Below are positions 32,790-41,923 of a DNA stretch of 64,000 nt, in pieces. The stretch's first letter is position 1. Each line of letters opens with the position of its first letter. A program made the position numbers and the translations under genes. The notes under the pieces were generated by a model that saw nothing but the letters and a program-made list of their open reading frames with translations, was not told the origin of the DNA and did not search any database. Source of the stretch: DATCBF01 sp964401995 (lineage in GTDB: Bacteria > Actinomycetota > Thermoleophilia > Solirubrobacterales > 70-9); the NCBI GenBank assembly GCA_964401995.1, contig CAYOAP010000014.1:26569-90568 (forward strand), read 5' to 3'.

Positions 32790-34738
32790 GGCGCCGCCTC
32801 TTCGCAAGCGTCGCTCTCGTAGCGCTTGCCACCACATTTGCGCCGGCAAGCGCCTCGGCTCACGCGGGCCTCGTCGGCGCCGATCCCAGCCCTGGCGCAA
32901 TCCTCGGCGCGACCCCGGAGGCGGTGCGGATCTCATTCTCCGAGCAGCCAGAAGCAGCCCTCTCCCAGATCCGCGTCCTTGGTCCTGGCGGAGAGTCCGA
33001 GCAGAAGGGCGACGCTGCCTCCGCCCCCGACGACCCCCTCACCCTCCTGGTGCCAGTCAAGCCGCTGCCGCGCGGCGTCTACACGGTCAGCTGGAAGGTC
33101 GTCTCAGCAATTGACGGCCACGGGACCGATGGCAGCTACGCCTTCGGCGTGCGCGCCTCGCCGCATGGGGTGGCCGAAACGACCAGCAGCACCGCCTCAT
33201 CGGTTTCAGGACTTGAACTGGCCGCCCGCTGGCTTTTCCTGCTCGGCATCGCCGCCCTGCTCGGCGCCGCCGTCGCCGCCGCGGCGCGCTTCGGCGGCGA
33301 CTCCGGCAGCGACCTGGCCCTGGCAGCCGGAGGCTGGATCGTCGCCCTGGCCGGGCTCTTGCTCCTTGCTGCCGCCCAGCGGCGGACCGCCGGGGCCTCG
33401 CTCGGAGAGCTGCTCGACACCTCGGTGGGCAGCGCCCTGCTCTGGCGCGGCGCCTGGCTCGTGGCGGCGGGCCTCGCCCTCGTCGTCGCCTGGCGCAAGC
33501 CGGCGGCCCGCCGCTTCGCGATGGCCACGGCAGCCTTGGCGACTGTCGCCGGCATCGTCGTCCACGCCGCCGCAGGACATGCGGCGGCCGGCAGTTGGCC
33601 TGCGACGGTCACGATCGCCGCCCAGGCTGCTCATTTCGCCGCGGCTGGGGTCTGGTTCGGCGGCCTTGCCGCGCTGCTGCTCGGCATTCGCGGGGCGCCC
33701 GGCCCGGCCAAGGCCGCCGCGGCCCGCCGCTTCGCGACGGTGGCGCTCGCCGCCCTGGTCGTGGTGTTTCTGTCCGGCACGCTGCGGGCTATCGACGAGC
33801 TCGCCTCATGGAGCGAGCTGGTCAACACCGGATATGGCCGGGCGGTGCTGGCCAAGTTCGCGCTGATCGGGTTAATACTTGGGCTGGCTGCGCGGAGCCG
33901 GAACCGTGGCCTGCCGGCAGCGGAGGAGGATCTGGGACCGCTGCGCAAGACGGCGAAGTGGGAGCTGGCGCTCGCTGTCGTGGCTCTGGGAGTGGCGGCG
34001 CTGCTGGGCACCCTGGCGCCACCGGTCTCAGAAGGCGCGGGCGCGACCCCGGGCTTGACCGCCTCCGGGGCCGACTTCGCCACGACGACGAAGGTCGAGC
34101 TCAGCGCTGCCTCCAATCAGCCCGGGCCCAACCTCTTCACGGTGCGGGCCAGCGACTACGACTCGGGCAGCCCGTCGCCCCTGACAGCCGCGAGCCTCCG
34201 CTTCACCCCACTCGACGATCCCGACGTGGCGTCGTCATCGCTGAAGCTCGCGCCCCGGCCCGACGGCTCCTTTGCCGGCTCGGGACCGAACCTCAGCTTC
34301 GAAGGCCGCTGGGGCGTGGATGTCCTGCTCGAAGGCAAACGAGGAGCGACTGAAGTGCCGCTTGAGCTCGACGTCCCCGACCCCCACCGGTTCGTCTCGG
34401 TCCAGCGGATTCCGGGAACGCTGGCCAAGTTCACGATGCAGATCGGCTCAGTCGGGCTTATCCGGATCGAACCCGACCCCCAGCGCCCTGGGCCGAGTCA
34501 GCTCCATGTCGTCTGCTATACGCCGTTTGGCTCGGTCTCGCTGGTCGACCAGATGGTCGTCACCGAGGCGGGCGAAGGCGAATCGCCCCGGCAGCTGCCG
34601 CTGAAGCGGATCGGCCCCGGCCGCTTCGTCGCTCCCGTCCGCTTTGCGCCGGGGCTGGCTGCGATCACGGTGACCGCCCAGACGGACGATGGCACTCGCC
34701 TGCGCGGCGCCTTCAAGCTCAACATCCCTTCTAGCTGA
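32786..34738 (+). CDS. CopC-CopD fusion protein, apparent CTG start
   Basis: 650 residues if read from CTG at 32786. A signal peptide ends near SASAHAGLVG, whose His is the first copper ligand of mature CopC. The CopC beta-barrel follows (ADPSPGAILGATPEAVRISF). About eight membrane helices of CopD come next (residues about 140-420), with VVHAAAGHAAAG and WFGGLAAL. A C-terminal beta domain ends near residue 650. Such fusions move copper across the membrane. The first ATG/GTG/TTG in frame is GTG 32924, which would remove the signal peptide and the copper His, and an in-frame stop at 32678 rules out an earlier start. Confidence 0.75.
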   Translation: MRRRLFASVALVALATTFAPASASAHAGLVGADPSPGAILGATPEAVRISFSEQPEAALSQIRVLGPGGESEQKGDAASAPDDPLTLLVPVKPLPRGVYTVSWKVVSAIDGHGTDGSYAFGVRASPHGVAETTSSTASSVSGLELAARWLFLLGIAALLGAAVAAAARFGGDSGSDLALAAGGWIVALAGLLLLAAAQRRTAGASLGELLDTSVGSALLWRGAWLVAAGLALVVAWRKPAARRFAMATAALATVAGIVVHAAAGHAAAGSWPATVTIAAQAAHFAAAGVWFGGLAALLLGIRGAPGPAKAAAARRFATVALAALVVVFLSGTLRAIDELASWSELVNTGYGRAVLAKFALIGLILGLAARSRNRGLPAAEEDLGPLRKTAKWELALAVVALGVAALLGTLAPPVSEGAGATPGLTASGADFATTTKVELSAASNQPGPNLFTVRASDYDSGSPSPLTAASLRFTPLDDPDVASSSLKLAPRPDGSFAGSGPNLSFEGRWGVDVLLEGKRGATEVPLELDVPDPHRFVSVQRIPGTLAKFTMQIGSVGLIRIEPDPQRPGPSQLHVVCYTPFGSVSLVDQMVVTEAGEGESPRQLPLKRIGPGRFVAPVRFAPGLAAITVTAQTDDGTRLRGAFKLNIPSS

Positions 34739-34873
34739 ACAATTCAGCTTGGCGAGCCAGCTATGCGACCGGCAAAGGTTGCGGTGAGCAAATCCTGCGC
34801 GTAGTGTGTGCGAACGGATTCGTATCGTCGCCAGACGATCCGGGTCGTTGCTGAACTTGATTGGGGAGAGCGG

Positions 34874-37456
34874 ATGAAGCCACGCAGCGCAGTCTCGGAG
34901 CCTCGTTCCATCGTTTCGCGCCGTTTCCTGATGCTCGGCGCCGGCTTCGCCATCGCTGTCGCCTGCTACCTGATCGCGATCCATCCGCTGGTCTCGGCGA
35001 CCTCCGGTGGCGACCCCTACAGCGTCCCCGTCGCCGTCGACACCAACCCGACGGCAAACGTCTTTGAAACGACGATCGTCTCCGAAGAAGCGACGGTCGA
35101 CATCGGCAACGGCGTGACCGCCCACGCGCAGACCTTCAATGGACATATTCCCGGCCCGACGCTGCTGCTCAACGTCGGCGACACGGTGATCGTCCACTAC
35201 CAGAACCACCTCAAACGCCAGAGCGGCATCCACTGGCACGGGATCGAGCTGGCGAGCGGGATGGACGGGACGCCCTTCACCCAGAACCAGGTCCCCCCAG
35301 GCGGCAACTTCCTCTACAAATTCACCGTCACCAGGCCGGGGATCTACTGGTACCACCCCCACCACCATGCCTCGACCGACCAGGTCTTCAAGGGCCTCTA
35401 CGGGATGATCGTCGTCCGCGACCCGAACGAAGCCGCCCTGCAGGCATCGGGGACCCTGCCGTCGGCCGCCCAGACGCGGCCGATCGTGCTCAGCGACACG
35501 ACGGTCTGCAAAAAACCAGGGACCAACGACGCGGCGACCTACGTCCCCGGCAGTCCGTGGGCCGGGGGCGGCGCCCTCCCGGCGCAGCAGCCGCCGACGC
35601 CGAAAAACCTCTGCGAAGGCCCCGGCACGCCGCCGCCGCCCGCTGGCGGCAACCCCTACCCGATCGATGAAGACGGGGTTCTGCGCGGCCCGTTCGAAGC
35701 CGGCGACATCCCCAACATCCAGACCGCCAACCACGCCGGCGCCACCAACGAGGGCCAGACCGTGCTCACCAACGGCAAGAACGTCGGCGCCCGCGCCGGC
35801 ACGCCGGAAGCGCCCGGCGCCCTCTCGCCCGGCGCCTCGACGCTGAACGTGCAGCCCGGCCAGGGCCTGCACCTGGAGCTGCTCAACGCCTCCACGATCC
35901 GCTACATGCGGCTGAGGCTGACGACTCCGACCGGGACGCTGGTGCCGCTGGTCCGGATCGGCGGCGAAGGTGGGCTGCTCGACAAAGCCGTGGTCGAGGG
36001 AGGGACCGAGGGGACCTGGGTGACGAAATACACAGCCGGCGAGATCCTTCTGCCGCCTGGGTCACGAGCGGATGTCGTCGCCGCGATCCCCAACGCGCCG
36101 ACGAGCGGGGTGCTGACCCTCTGGACCGAGGACTACCAGCGCACCGGGCCCGGCTACTCAAACACCCCGAGCGTCCCGGTGATGCACCTGAACCTGTCGG
36201 GCCCAACGGTCTCGCCTGCGTACACGATCGCCGCCGGCACGCCGCTGCGAGAAGCAACTGGGCACCCGGTTGAAACGCTGCCGGCGCCCAAACCCGGAGA
36301 AGAACTGCTCAACCCGGCCACCTTCACTCCGCCGAAGACGGGCTTCATCCCGCCCCTCCAGGTGATCGAACTGACCCAGGTAAACCAGAAAGAACTGGGC
36401 GTCGACAAAGTCTTTGGCACCCATGACGTGCCGGGCAACTACGAGGACGCCCCCCACCTCGGCTCCGCCCGCTACGCCAAACAGGGAGACGTCCTGCAGC
36501 TGGAAGTGAAAAACACGACCGGCGCCAACCACCCCTTCCACCTGCACGGCTTCTCGATGCAGCCGATCTCACTGACTAACGGGGCCGAAACCTTCAGCTG
36601 GCCCTACAAAGAGTTCAGGGACAACATCGACGTTCCCGGCGGGTTCACGCTGAAATTCCGCATTCGCATCGACCCCCGGCCGCTGCCCGACGGCGTCACC
36701 CCCGGCGGCGCGCTGGGCCGCTGGCTCTTCCACTGTCACATCTTCTTCCACGCCACCGATGGGATGCTCTCGGAACTGGTCGTGACCGCGCCCGACGGCA
36801 ACGAGCGCCCCGACGTCAACGTCGACAACTCCGAGTTGACGGCGACCCAGGGCGCCACGGCCACGGTGACCGGCACCTACAAGGATCCCGACGGCAACCC
36901 GGTGAAACTGACCTCATCGGTCGGCAGCGTCGTCGATAACGGCGGTGGCAAATACACCTGGTCCTTGCCGACGACGAGCTCGACCGCCACCCAGATCGTC
37001 TACGTCACCGGAACCGACTCGCACGGCCTCAAGGGCCAGATCCCGTTCTACCTGAAGATGAACGGGGCGCCGGTCACGAACACGAGCCCGGTTGTCAAAC
37101 ACCTTCGCGTCAGGCCGAAAAGCTTCACAGTCGGCCACGGCAACACCAAGCTGAAGCGCGCCGCAGCCGGCAAGGCCAAGCACAAGCGCGGCGGGGCGAC
37201 GATTAAGTTCAGCCTCTCGGAGGCGGCAAAGGTGCAGTTCACGATCAAGCGCGTCGCCCCCAAGCGCCCCAAGCTGAAGCTGAAGAAGCTCAGCCGCAGC
37301 TTCAAGAGCGGCGGCAACAAGAAGCTCCGCTTCAGCGGCCGCTTCAAGCACGGCGGGGCGTTGCCGGCCGGGAAGTACAAACTGACGGCGCAGGCGATCG
37401 ACTCCGGCGGCCTCAGGTCGAAGCGGGTCTCAACCCGCTTCAAGATCCACGGCTAG
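34874..37456 (+). CDS. Multicopper oxidase with long C-terminal basic domain
   Basis: 860 residues from ATG with GGGGAGAG upstream. A membrane or signal segment (residues about 15-40) precedes the cupredoxin domains. All four copper motifs are visible: HWHG near 120, WYHPHHH near 160, HPFHLHGF near 553, and HCHIFFHATDGM near 620, where Cys and Met mark a type-1 site. After residue 640 comes an Ig-like/PKD-type region and a Lys/Arg-rich beta domain that probably binds the cell surface. It likely oxidises Cu(I), Mn, phenols or metals outside the cell, next to copCD. Confidence 0.9.
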   Translation: MKPRSAVSEPRSIVSRRFLMLGAGFAIAVACYLIAIHPLVSATSGGDPYSVPVAVDTNPTANVFETTIVSEEATVDIGNGVTAHAQTFNGHIPGPTLLLNVGDTVIVHYQNHLKRQSGIHWHGIELASGMDGTPFTQNQVPPGGNFLYKFTVTRPGIYWYHPHHHASTDQVFKGLYGMIVVRDPNEAALQASGTLPSAAQTRPIVLSDTTVCKKPGTNDAATYVPGSPWAGGGALPAQQPPTPKNLCEGPGTPPPPAGGNPYPIDEDGVLRGPFEAGDIPNIQTANHAGATNEGQTVLTNGKNVGARAGTPEAPGALSPGASTLNVQPGQGLHLELLNASTIRYMRLRLTTPTGTLVPLVRIGGEGGLLDKAVVEGGTEGTWVTKYTAGEILLPPGSRADVVAAIPNAPTSGVLTLWTEDYQRTGPGYSNTPSVPVMHLNLSGPTVSPAYTIAAGTPLREATGHPVETLPAPKPGEELLNPATFTPPKTGFIPPLQVIELTQVNQKELGVDKVFGTHDVPGNYEDAPHLGSARYAKQGDVLQLEVKNTTGANHPFHLHGFSMQPISLTNGAETFSWPYKEFRDNIDVPGGFTLKFRIRIDPRPLPDGVTPGGALGRWLFHCHIFFHATDGMLSELVVTAPDGNERPDVNVDNSELTATQGATATVTGTYKDPDGNPVKLTSSVGSVVDNGGGKYTWSLPTTSSTATQIVYVTGTDSHGLKGQIPFYLKMNGAPVTNTSPVVKHLRVRPKSFTVGHGNTKLKRAAAGKAKHKRGGATIKFSLSEAAKVQFTIKRVAPKRPKLKLKKLSRSFKSGGNKKLRFSGRFKHGGALPAGKYKLTAQAIDSGGLRSKRVSTRFKIHG

Positions 37457-37462
37457 ACCCGG

Positions 37463-38188
37463 CTACTGCACGTCCGCGATCGCGGCTTCGATCGCGGCCA
37501 GCGAGGGGCCGTCCTGCAGCGTGCGGGTGCCGCCGGGGCCGGTGACGATGTCGGCGACGCCGGTGCGGATGCCGAGGCCGGTGCCGAGCGCGTTGTAGCT
37601 TTCGAGCTGTTTGGCGATCGCCCCGTCGGCGCCGCCGTTGTCGTCGAGGTATTCCTGCCATTCCGGCACGTCGAGCTCGCCGATCGACCCGGCCAGGGAG
37701 GACATGTAGTCGTTGTCGATCCCGAACTTTTCGGCCTCGGCCTGGTTGCGGAAGAAGAGGTAGGTGTACTGCCAGCCATAGCCCTGCTGGGCGGCGGCCT
37801 CGGCGCCGAAGAAGCCGTACTCGAGCGGATTTTCGGCCACCGAGTAGTGGCGCATCAGCAGCTTGGCGTCGCCGGGGCGGGCGTATTTTTCAGCCAGCGC
37901 CGGGATCGTTGCCAGGAAGTCGGCGCGGCAGCTCGAGCACTGCAGGTCGCTGAAGACCTGGATCGTGACCGGCGCGTCGTTGGAGCCGAGCCGGTCGCCT
38001 TCCTGGGGAATGCCGCCAAAGGTCTCCTGCGTTTCGGAGATCCCGGAGAGCTGGACCACGTCCTTTGTCGCCTTCTGGGTCGCGATGTTGACGATCGCGT
38101 AGCCGAGGGCGAAGAGCCCGATCCCGAGCACGAGGATCACCCAGATCCGCCCGCGGCGGGGCATCGGCGTGATCGCTAGCTCGGACAT
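37463..38188 (-). CDS. DsbA-like thioredoxin-fold membrane protein
   Basis: 241 residues from the ATG at 38188. One N-terminal membrane anchor (IWVILVLGIGLFALGYAIVNI) precedes an extracytoplasmic thioredoxin fold. The active-site pair is CSSC in VFSDLQCSSCRADF near residue 97. A helical insert with aromatic residues follows, then the cis-Pro-like TGPGGTRTL near residue 220. It resembles actinobacterial DsbA/MdbA proteins that form disulfides in secreted proteins. It is convergent with the multicopper oxidase gene, six bases apart, whose product is a candidate client. Confidence 0.85.
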   Translation of the reverse strand: MSELAITPMPRRGRIWVILVLGIGLFALGYAIVNIATQKATKDVVQLSGISETQETFGGIPQEGDRLGSNDAPVTIQVFSDLQCSSCRADFLATIPALAEKYARPGDAKLLMRHYSVAENPLEYGFFGAEAAAQQGYGWQYTYLFFRNQAEAEKFGIDNDYMSSLAGSIGELDVPEWQEYLDDNGGADGAIAKQLESYNALGTGLGIRTGVADIVTGPGGTRTLQDGPSLAAIEAAIADVQ

Positions 38189-38308
38189 CGCTGCATTATC
38201 CAGGTCTCGCCGCCCGGGAATCGTCGCAACGTGCAGCCATCGGTTTGACACGTCCGCCCGCGGGGATAAATATCTCCCTACGCAATTTCAACTACCAGGA
38301 GGTCGTCC

Positions 38309-38491
38309 GTGGCCAATCACCTGACGCCAAACGAGCTTGCCGACGAGCTGCAGATGGAGCAGCAGGAGGTGATCGGCAAATGCGTGCAGATGGGCATCCC
38401 GATCCTCCACGGCCGCATCGACCGCGGGCTCTTTGAGACTTCGCTGCGCAATCTTGCCGCCCCCCAGGAGCAGCAGGCCTCAGCCGCGTAG
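38309..38491 (+). CDS. Small helical protein, IF2-N/HTH-like
   Basis: 60 residues, GTG start with AGGAGGT six bases upstream, one of the best ribosome-binding sites in the window. The sequence LTPNELADELQMEQQEVIGK, then CVQMGIPILHGRID, has the pattern of short helix-turn-helix units seen in the N-terminal domain of IF2 and MerR-like domains. A Gln/Ala-rich tail follows. It lies 23 bases before the acyl-CoA ligase gene. No function is assigned; a small DNA- or RNA-binding protein is possible. Confidence 0.7.
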   Translation: MANHLTPNELADELQMEQQEVIGKCVQMGIPILHGRIDRGLFETSLRNLAAPQEQQASAA

Positions 38492-38514
38492 CTACTGAAT
38501 TAGACTCCCCCGCG

Positions 38515-40296
38515 ATGGGGCGGGGAACCAAATCCACCACTCTCGCGGATCTGCTGCCGCGCGCGGCTCAGCTCTATGGCGGCGCGCCGGCGATTCGTTA
38601 CAAGGATGGCGACGGCTGGGCCGACGTCAGCTTCGACCAGGCGCTGGAGACCGTCCGCTCGCTCTCGCTCGGCCTGATCGACCTCGGCGTCGCCAAAGGC
38701 GACAAGGTCTCGATCCTCGGCAACACCCGCCCCGAGTGGACCTACGCCGATTTCGCCGCGCTCTCGGCGGGAGCGGTCGTCGTCCCGATCTACCAGACCA
38801 ACTCGCCGGAGGAGTGCCAGTACGTGCTCGAGAACTCCGACGCCAAGGTCGTCATCGTCGAGGACGAGGAGCAGATGGAGAAGATCCGCGAGGTCCGCGC
38901 CAAGCTGCCGAAGCTCGAGCAGGTGGTGCGGATGACCGGGTCCAGCGACGACGCGATCTCCTTCGACGACCTGATCGCCCGCGGCATGGCCCGCCCGGAG
39001 GCGGAGTGGGAGCAGCGCTGGAGCTCAGTCGAGCCGAGCGACATCTGCACCTTCATCTACACCTCGGGCACGACCGGCCCGCCCAAGGGCTGCGTGATCA
39101 GCCACGGCAACTACCGCTCGATGCTCGACATGGTCAACGAGACCAGCGTGATCGAGGACGGGGACCTGACCTACCTCTACCTCCCCCTCGCCCACTCCTT
39201 CGCCCTGCTGGTCCAGCTCGGCAGCTTCGACCTCGGCACCACGATCGCCTACTGGGAGCGCGACCCGCTGAAGATCATGCCCAACCTGGCGGAACTGAAA
39301 CCCACCTACTTCCCCTCGGTGCCGCGCATCTTCGAGAAGATCTACACCTCCGCCAACAGCGGCATGGAGAAAGAGGGCGGCCTCAAAAAGGCGGTCTTCA
39401 ACTGGGCGATCGGGGTCGGCGAAAAGATGCGCGAGACCGAACGCGCCGGCCGCGAGCCGGGCTTCCTGCTGAGCCGTAAATACGCCTTCGCCGACAAGAA
39501 AGTGCTCTCGATAATCCGTGGCCTGTTCGGCGGCAAGATCCGCCTCGCCGTCTCCGGCGCGGCGCCGATCAACCCCGAGATCCTGCGCTTCTTCGACGCC
39601 GCCGGCGTGCTCGTGCTCGAGGGCTGGGGGATGACCGAGACCTCGACCGCGGCGACGATCTCCTCGCCCGACGACTTCAAGGTCGGCACGATCGGCAAAC
39701 CGTTCCCCGGCTGCGAGGTGAAAATCGCCGACGACGGCGAGATCCTGGTCAAGGGGCCCAACGTCTTCCAGGGCTACTACAAGAACGAGGAGGCGACCCG
39801 GGAGACGATCGTCGACGGCTGGCTCCACACCGGCGACATCGGCGAGATCGACTCCGAGGGCTTCATCAAGATCACCGGCCGCAAAAAGGACATCATCATC
39901 ACCGCCGGGGGCAAGAACATCACCCCGGCCAACCTCGAGGCCGAGATCAAGCAGCACCCGCTCGTCTCCCAGTGCGTGGTGGTCGGCGACCGCCGCCCCT
40001 ACCTGGTGGCGCTGGTCACCCTCGACCCCGAAGACGCGGCCGCCTACGCCCAGGAGCACGGCCTGTCCGACGATCCGGCACAGCTCGCCGCCGACGAGGG
40101 CATCCGCAAATCGATCGAAGCCCACGTCGCCAAGATCAACGAGAAATTCGCCCGGGTCGAGCAGGTCAAGAAGATCGCGATCCTGCCCCGCGACCTCTCG
40201 CAGGAAACAGGCGAGCTGACGCCGACGCTGAAGGTCAAGCGGGCGGTCGTCGCCAGCAAGCACGAGCCGGAGATCGAGAAGCTTTACGCCGGCTGA
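38515..40296 (+). CDS. Long-chain acyl-CoA synthetase (AMP-forming)
   Basis: 593 residues. It activates fatty acids with ATP and CoA through an acyl-adenylate. The AMP-binding P-loop reads YTSGTTGPPKG near residue 181. GWGMTETS near 374 is the second core motif, and WLHTGDIGEID with TGRKKDIIITAGGKNI near 450 is the hinge region before the C-terminal domain. It closely resembles actinobacterial FadD15-type long-chain ligases. No fatty acid operon is adjacent. A palindromic element follows the stop. Confidence 0.93.
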   Translation: MGRGTKSTTLADLLPRAAQLYGGAPAIRYKDGDGWADVSFDQALETVRSLSLGLIDLGVAKGDKVSILGNTRPEWTYADFAALSAGAVVVPIYQTNSPEECQYVLENSDAKVVIVEDEEQMEKIREVRAKLPKLEQVVRMTGSSDDAISFDDLIARGMARPEAEWEQRWSSVEPSDICTFIYTSGTTGPPKGCVISHGNYRSMLDMVNETSVIEDGDLTYLYLPLAHSFALLVQLGSFDLGTTIAYWERDPLKIMPNLAELKPTYFPSVPRIFEKIYTSANSGMEKEGGLKKAVFNWAIGVGEKMRETERAGREPGFLLSRKYAFADKKVLSIIRGLFGGKIRLAVSGAAPINPEILRFFDAAGVLVLEGWGMTETSTAATISSPDDFKVGTIGKPFPGCEVKIADDGEILVKGPNVFQGYYKNEEATRETIVDGWLHTGDIGEIDSEGFIKITGRKKDIIITAGGKNITPANLEAEIKQHPLVSQCVVVGDRRPYLVALVTLDPEDAAAYAQEHGLSDDPAQLAADEGIRKSIEAHVAKINEKFARVEQVKKIAILPRDLSQETGELTPTLKVKRAVVASKHEPEIEKLYAG

Positions 40297-40305
40297 GGTG
40301 GTGGG

Positions 40306-40452
40306 TGGGGAGCCGGTTGCTCCTCTGGGCGAATTGAGTCGCACGCGCTTCGCGCTTAGCTCCGATGTTTGAGCGCGGCTTTGCCGCGCATTAGACAGAT
40401 TGCATTTCGCGGCCTTCGGCGACATTCGCCCAGAGGAGCAACCGGCTCCCCA
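40306..40452. repeat. 147-bp element bounded by 29-bp perfect inverted repeats
   Basis: Bases 40306-40334 and 40424-40452 are exact reverse complements over 29 bases. The interior holds smaller hairpins: CGCG-CTT-CGCG at 40344-40354 and GCGCGGC-TTT-GCCGCGC at 40373-40389. There is no reading frame inside. It lies between convergent genes. It may be a non-autonomous mobile (MITE-like) element or a large structured terminator. Confidence 0.8.
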
Positions 40453-40532
40453 TCAACACGTCCAGCGGCTTCAAGAGAAAGAAGCTGGCGGATGGGATCT
40501 AAGGGTTTTCTCGCTGACTGGAGAGGCGTTCA

Positions 40533-40556
40533 TGAGAGGGTGGTGGTCCCCTCTCA
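40533..40556. terminator. Possible terminator hairpin after the patatin gene
   Basis: TGAGAGGG (40533-40540) and CCCTCTCA (40549-40556) form an 8-bp perfect stem with an 8-base loop, 12 bases past the patatin stop on its strand. No T-run follows. Otherwise the stretch 40453-40568 shows nothing recognisable. Confidence 0.4.
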
Positions 40557-40568
40557 CCGCGATTCGAA

Positions 40569-41822
40569 CTAAGACGCTTCGCCGCTCTGCCGCAGCAAAA
40601 CCGAGGTCGTCTGCTCAAGCACGCGCCGCCAGGCTGATGTCTGCCCTGGCTCCTCCTCCGCGGCGCGCTCGACCACGCGGCGGACTCGGCGCTCGGAGAT
40701 CTCTAGGCCGTGGCGTTCGGCGGTCTCTTTGTAGCGGTCGTAGTCCTGGGCCAGGGTCGCGGTGACCGATTCGAAGCCGTGGCGGGCGATTTTCAGCCGT
40801 CGCGAGTAGTCCATGATCGGCGTGCCGAACATCAGCTCGTCGTTGGGCTCGGGCTCGATCAGGATGATGTCGACGCCGGGATATTTCTCCTGCCACATCT
40901 GGACCGACTGGTGCAGGCGGCCGTGGGCGATCAGCCTGAAGACCTGGTTGGCGATCGCCGGCATCCCCATGTCGGAGACACGGCGCACGCGGGTGCCGAA
41001 GACCGTCTGGATTTTCTGCGTGAAGTCGTTGACGAAGGGGACGAGGGGGTTGACGACGACGATGAATTTCGCCCCCCGCTCGACCGCGATGTCGACGTTG
41101 GTGGTGGAGCGGATGCCGCCGTCGACCAGTTGACGGCCCTTCAGCTCGACCGGCTTGTAGACGATCGGCAGCGCCGTCGAGCACTCGATCGCTTTCGAGA
41201 TCGGCACGTCTGACCACTTCTCCTCGCCGAAGACGATGCGCTCGCAGGTGTCGAGGTCGGTCGCGGTCAGGTAGAGCTCGCGATCGAGCAGGCGGAAGTC
41301 GTTGGCGTGGCCGGCGTCGGCGAGCACGCCCGCCACGTAGTCGTTGATGCCGGCCCCCGAGTAGAGGCCGGTCGGCAGGGCCTCGGCGAGGCCGACGCCG
41401 ATGTCGATCGCCGAGAGCTCGCCGACCCGCGCCAGCGAGCGCAGCAACTCCAGCGAGCGCAGCGGCAGCGCCGCCGCCTTCTGCAGGAAGCCGAGGTAGT
41501 TGGGCTGCAGGACCTTGCTGAGATCGAGGTCCTCCAACTCCGAGGGGACCTCCTCGTTGAGGACCTGCATCATCTCGTCGGGGGTGAAGCCGTTGGCCAG
41601 CATCCCGGCGACGAACGATCCGGCGCTGGTCCCAACGTAGATATCGAAGTTGTTGACGGTGCTGTTGACGGCGAGGAGGTCGAGGGCGCGGAGGGCGCCG
41701 ATCTCGTAAACCCCGCCAGTGAAGCCGCCGCCGCCGAGGACCAGAGCGGTCTTCGATGGCCGTTTTCGACCCCTCGCTTTTTTACGGCGAGAGGTTGACT
41801 CCAGATCCACGACCTTGCCCAT
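40569..41822 (-). CDS. Patatin-like phospholipase
   Basis: 417 residues. A basic N-terminus is followed by the oxyanion loop GGGGFTGGVYE (about residue 30), the nucleophile elbow GTSAGS with Ser near residue 66, and the catalytic Asp in LVDGGIRS near residue 235, completing the Ser-Asp dyad. Long helical inserts and a charged C-terminal region extend it beyond the usual 300 residues. It would hydrolyse lipid acyl esters in the cytosol or at the membrane. It is convergent with the acyl-CoA ligase, which could reactivate released fatty acids. Confidence 0.9.
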   Translation of the reverse strand: MGKVVDLESTSRRKKARGRKRPSKTALVLGGGGFTGGVYEIGALRALDLLAVNSTVNNFDIYVGTSAGSFVAGMLANGFTPDEMMQVLNEEVPSELEDLDLSKVLQPNYLGFLQKAAALPLRSLELLRSLARVGELSAIDIGVGLAEALPTGLYSGAGINDYVAGVLADAGHANDFRLLDRELYLTATDLDTCERIVFGEEKWSDVPISKAIECSTALPIVYKPVELKGRQLVDGGIRSTTNVDIAVERGAKFIVVVNPLVPFVNDFTQKIQTVFGTRVRRVSDMGMPAIANQVFRLIAHGRLHQSVQMWQEKYPGVDIILIEPEPNDELMFGTPIMDYSRRLKIARHGFESVTATLAQDYDRYKETAERHGLEISERRVRRVVERAAEEEPGQTSAWRRVLEQTTSVLLRQSGEAS

Positions 41823-41923
41823 AGAACGGGATTATCTCAGGCCGGGGGGATAAGAATGTTTTGGGGTGGGCCGGGGGCACCCTCCAGCCGCTACTCTCGG
41901 CGGCCTTCGTGTTGCTAGCTCAG

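Noticed and set aside
40533..40590. Possible tRNA (GATTCGAAC, hairpin nearby)
   Set aside because: The bases around the T-loop-like motif do not pair, and no acceptor, D or anticodon arm can be drawn on either strand.
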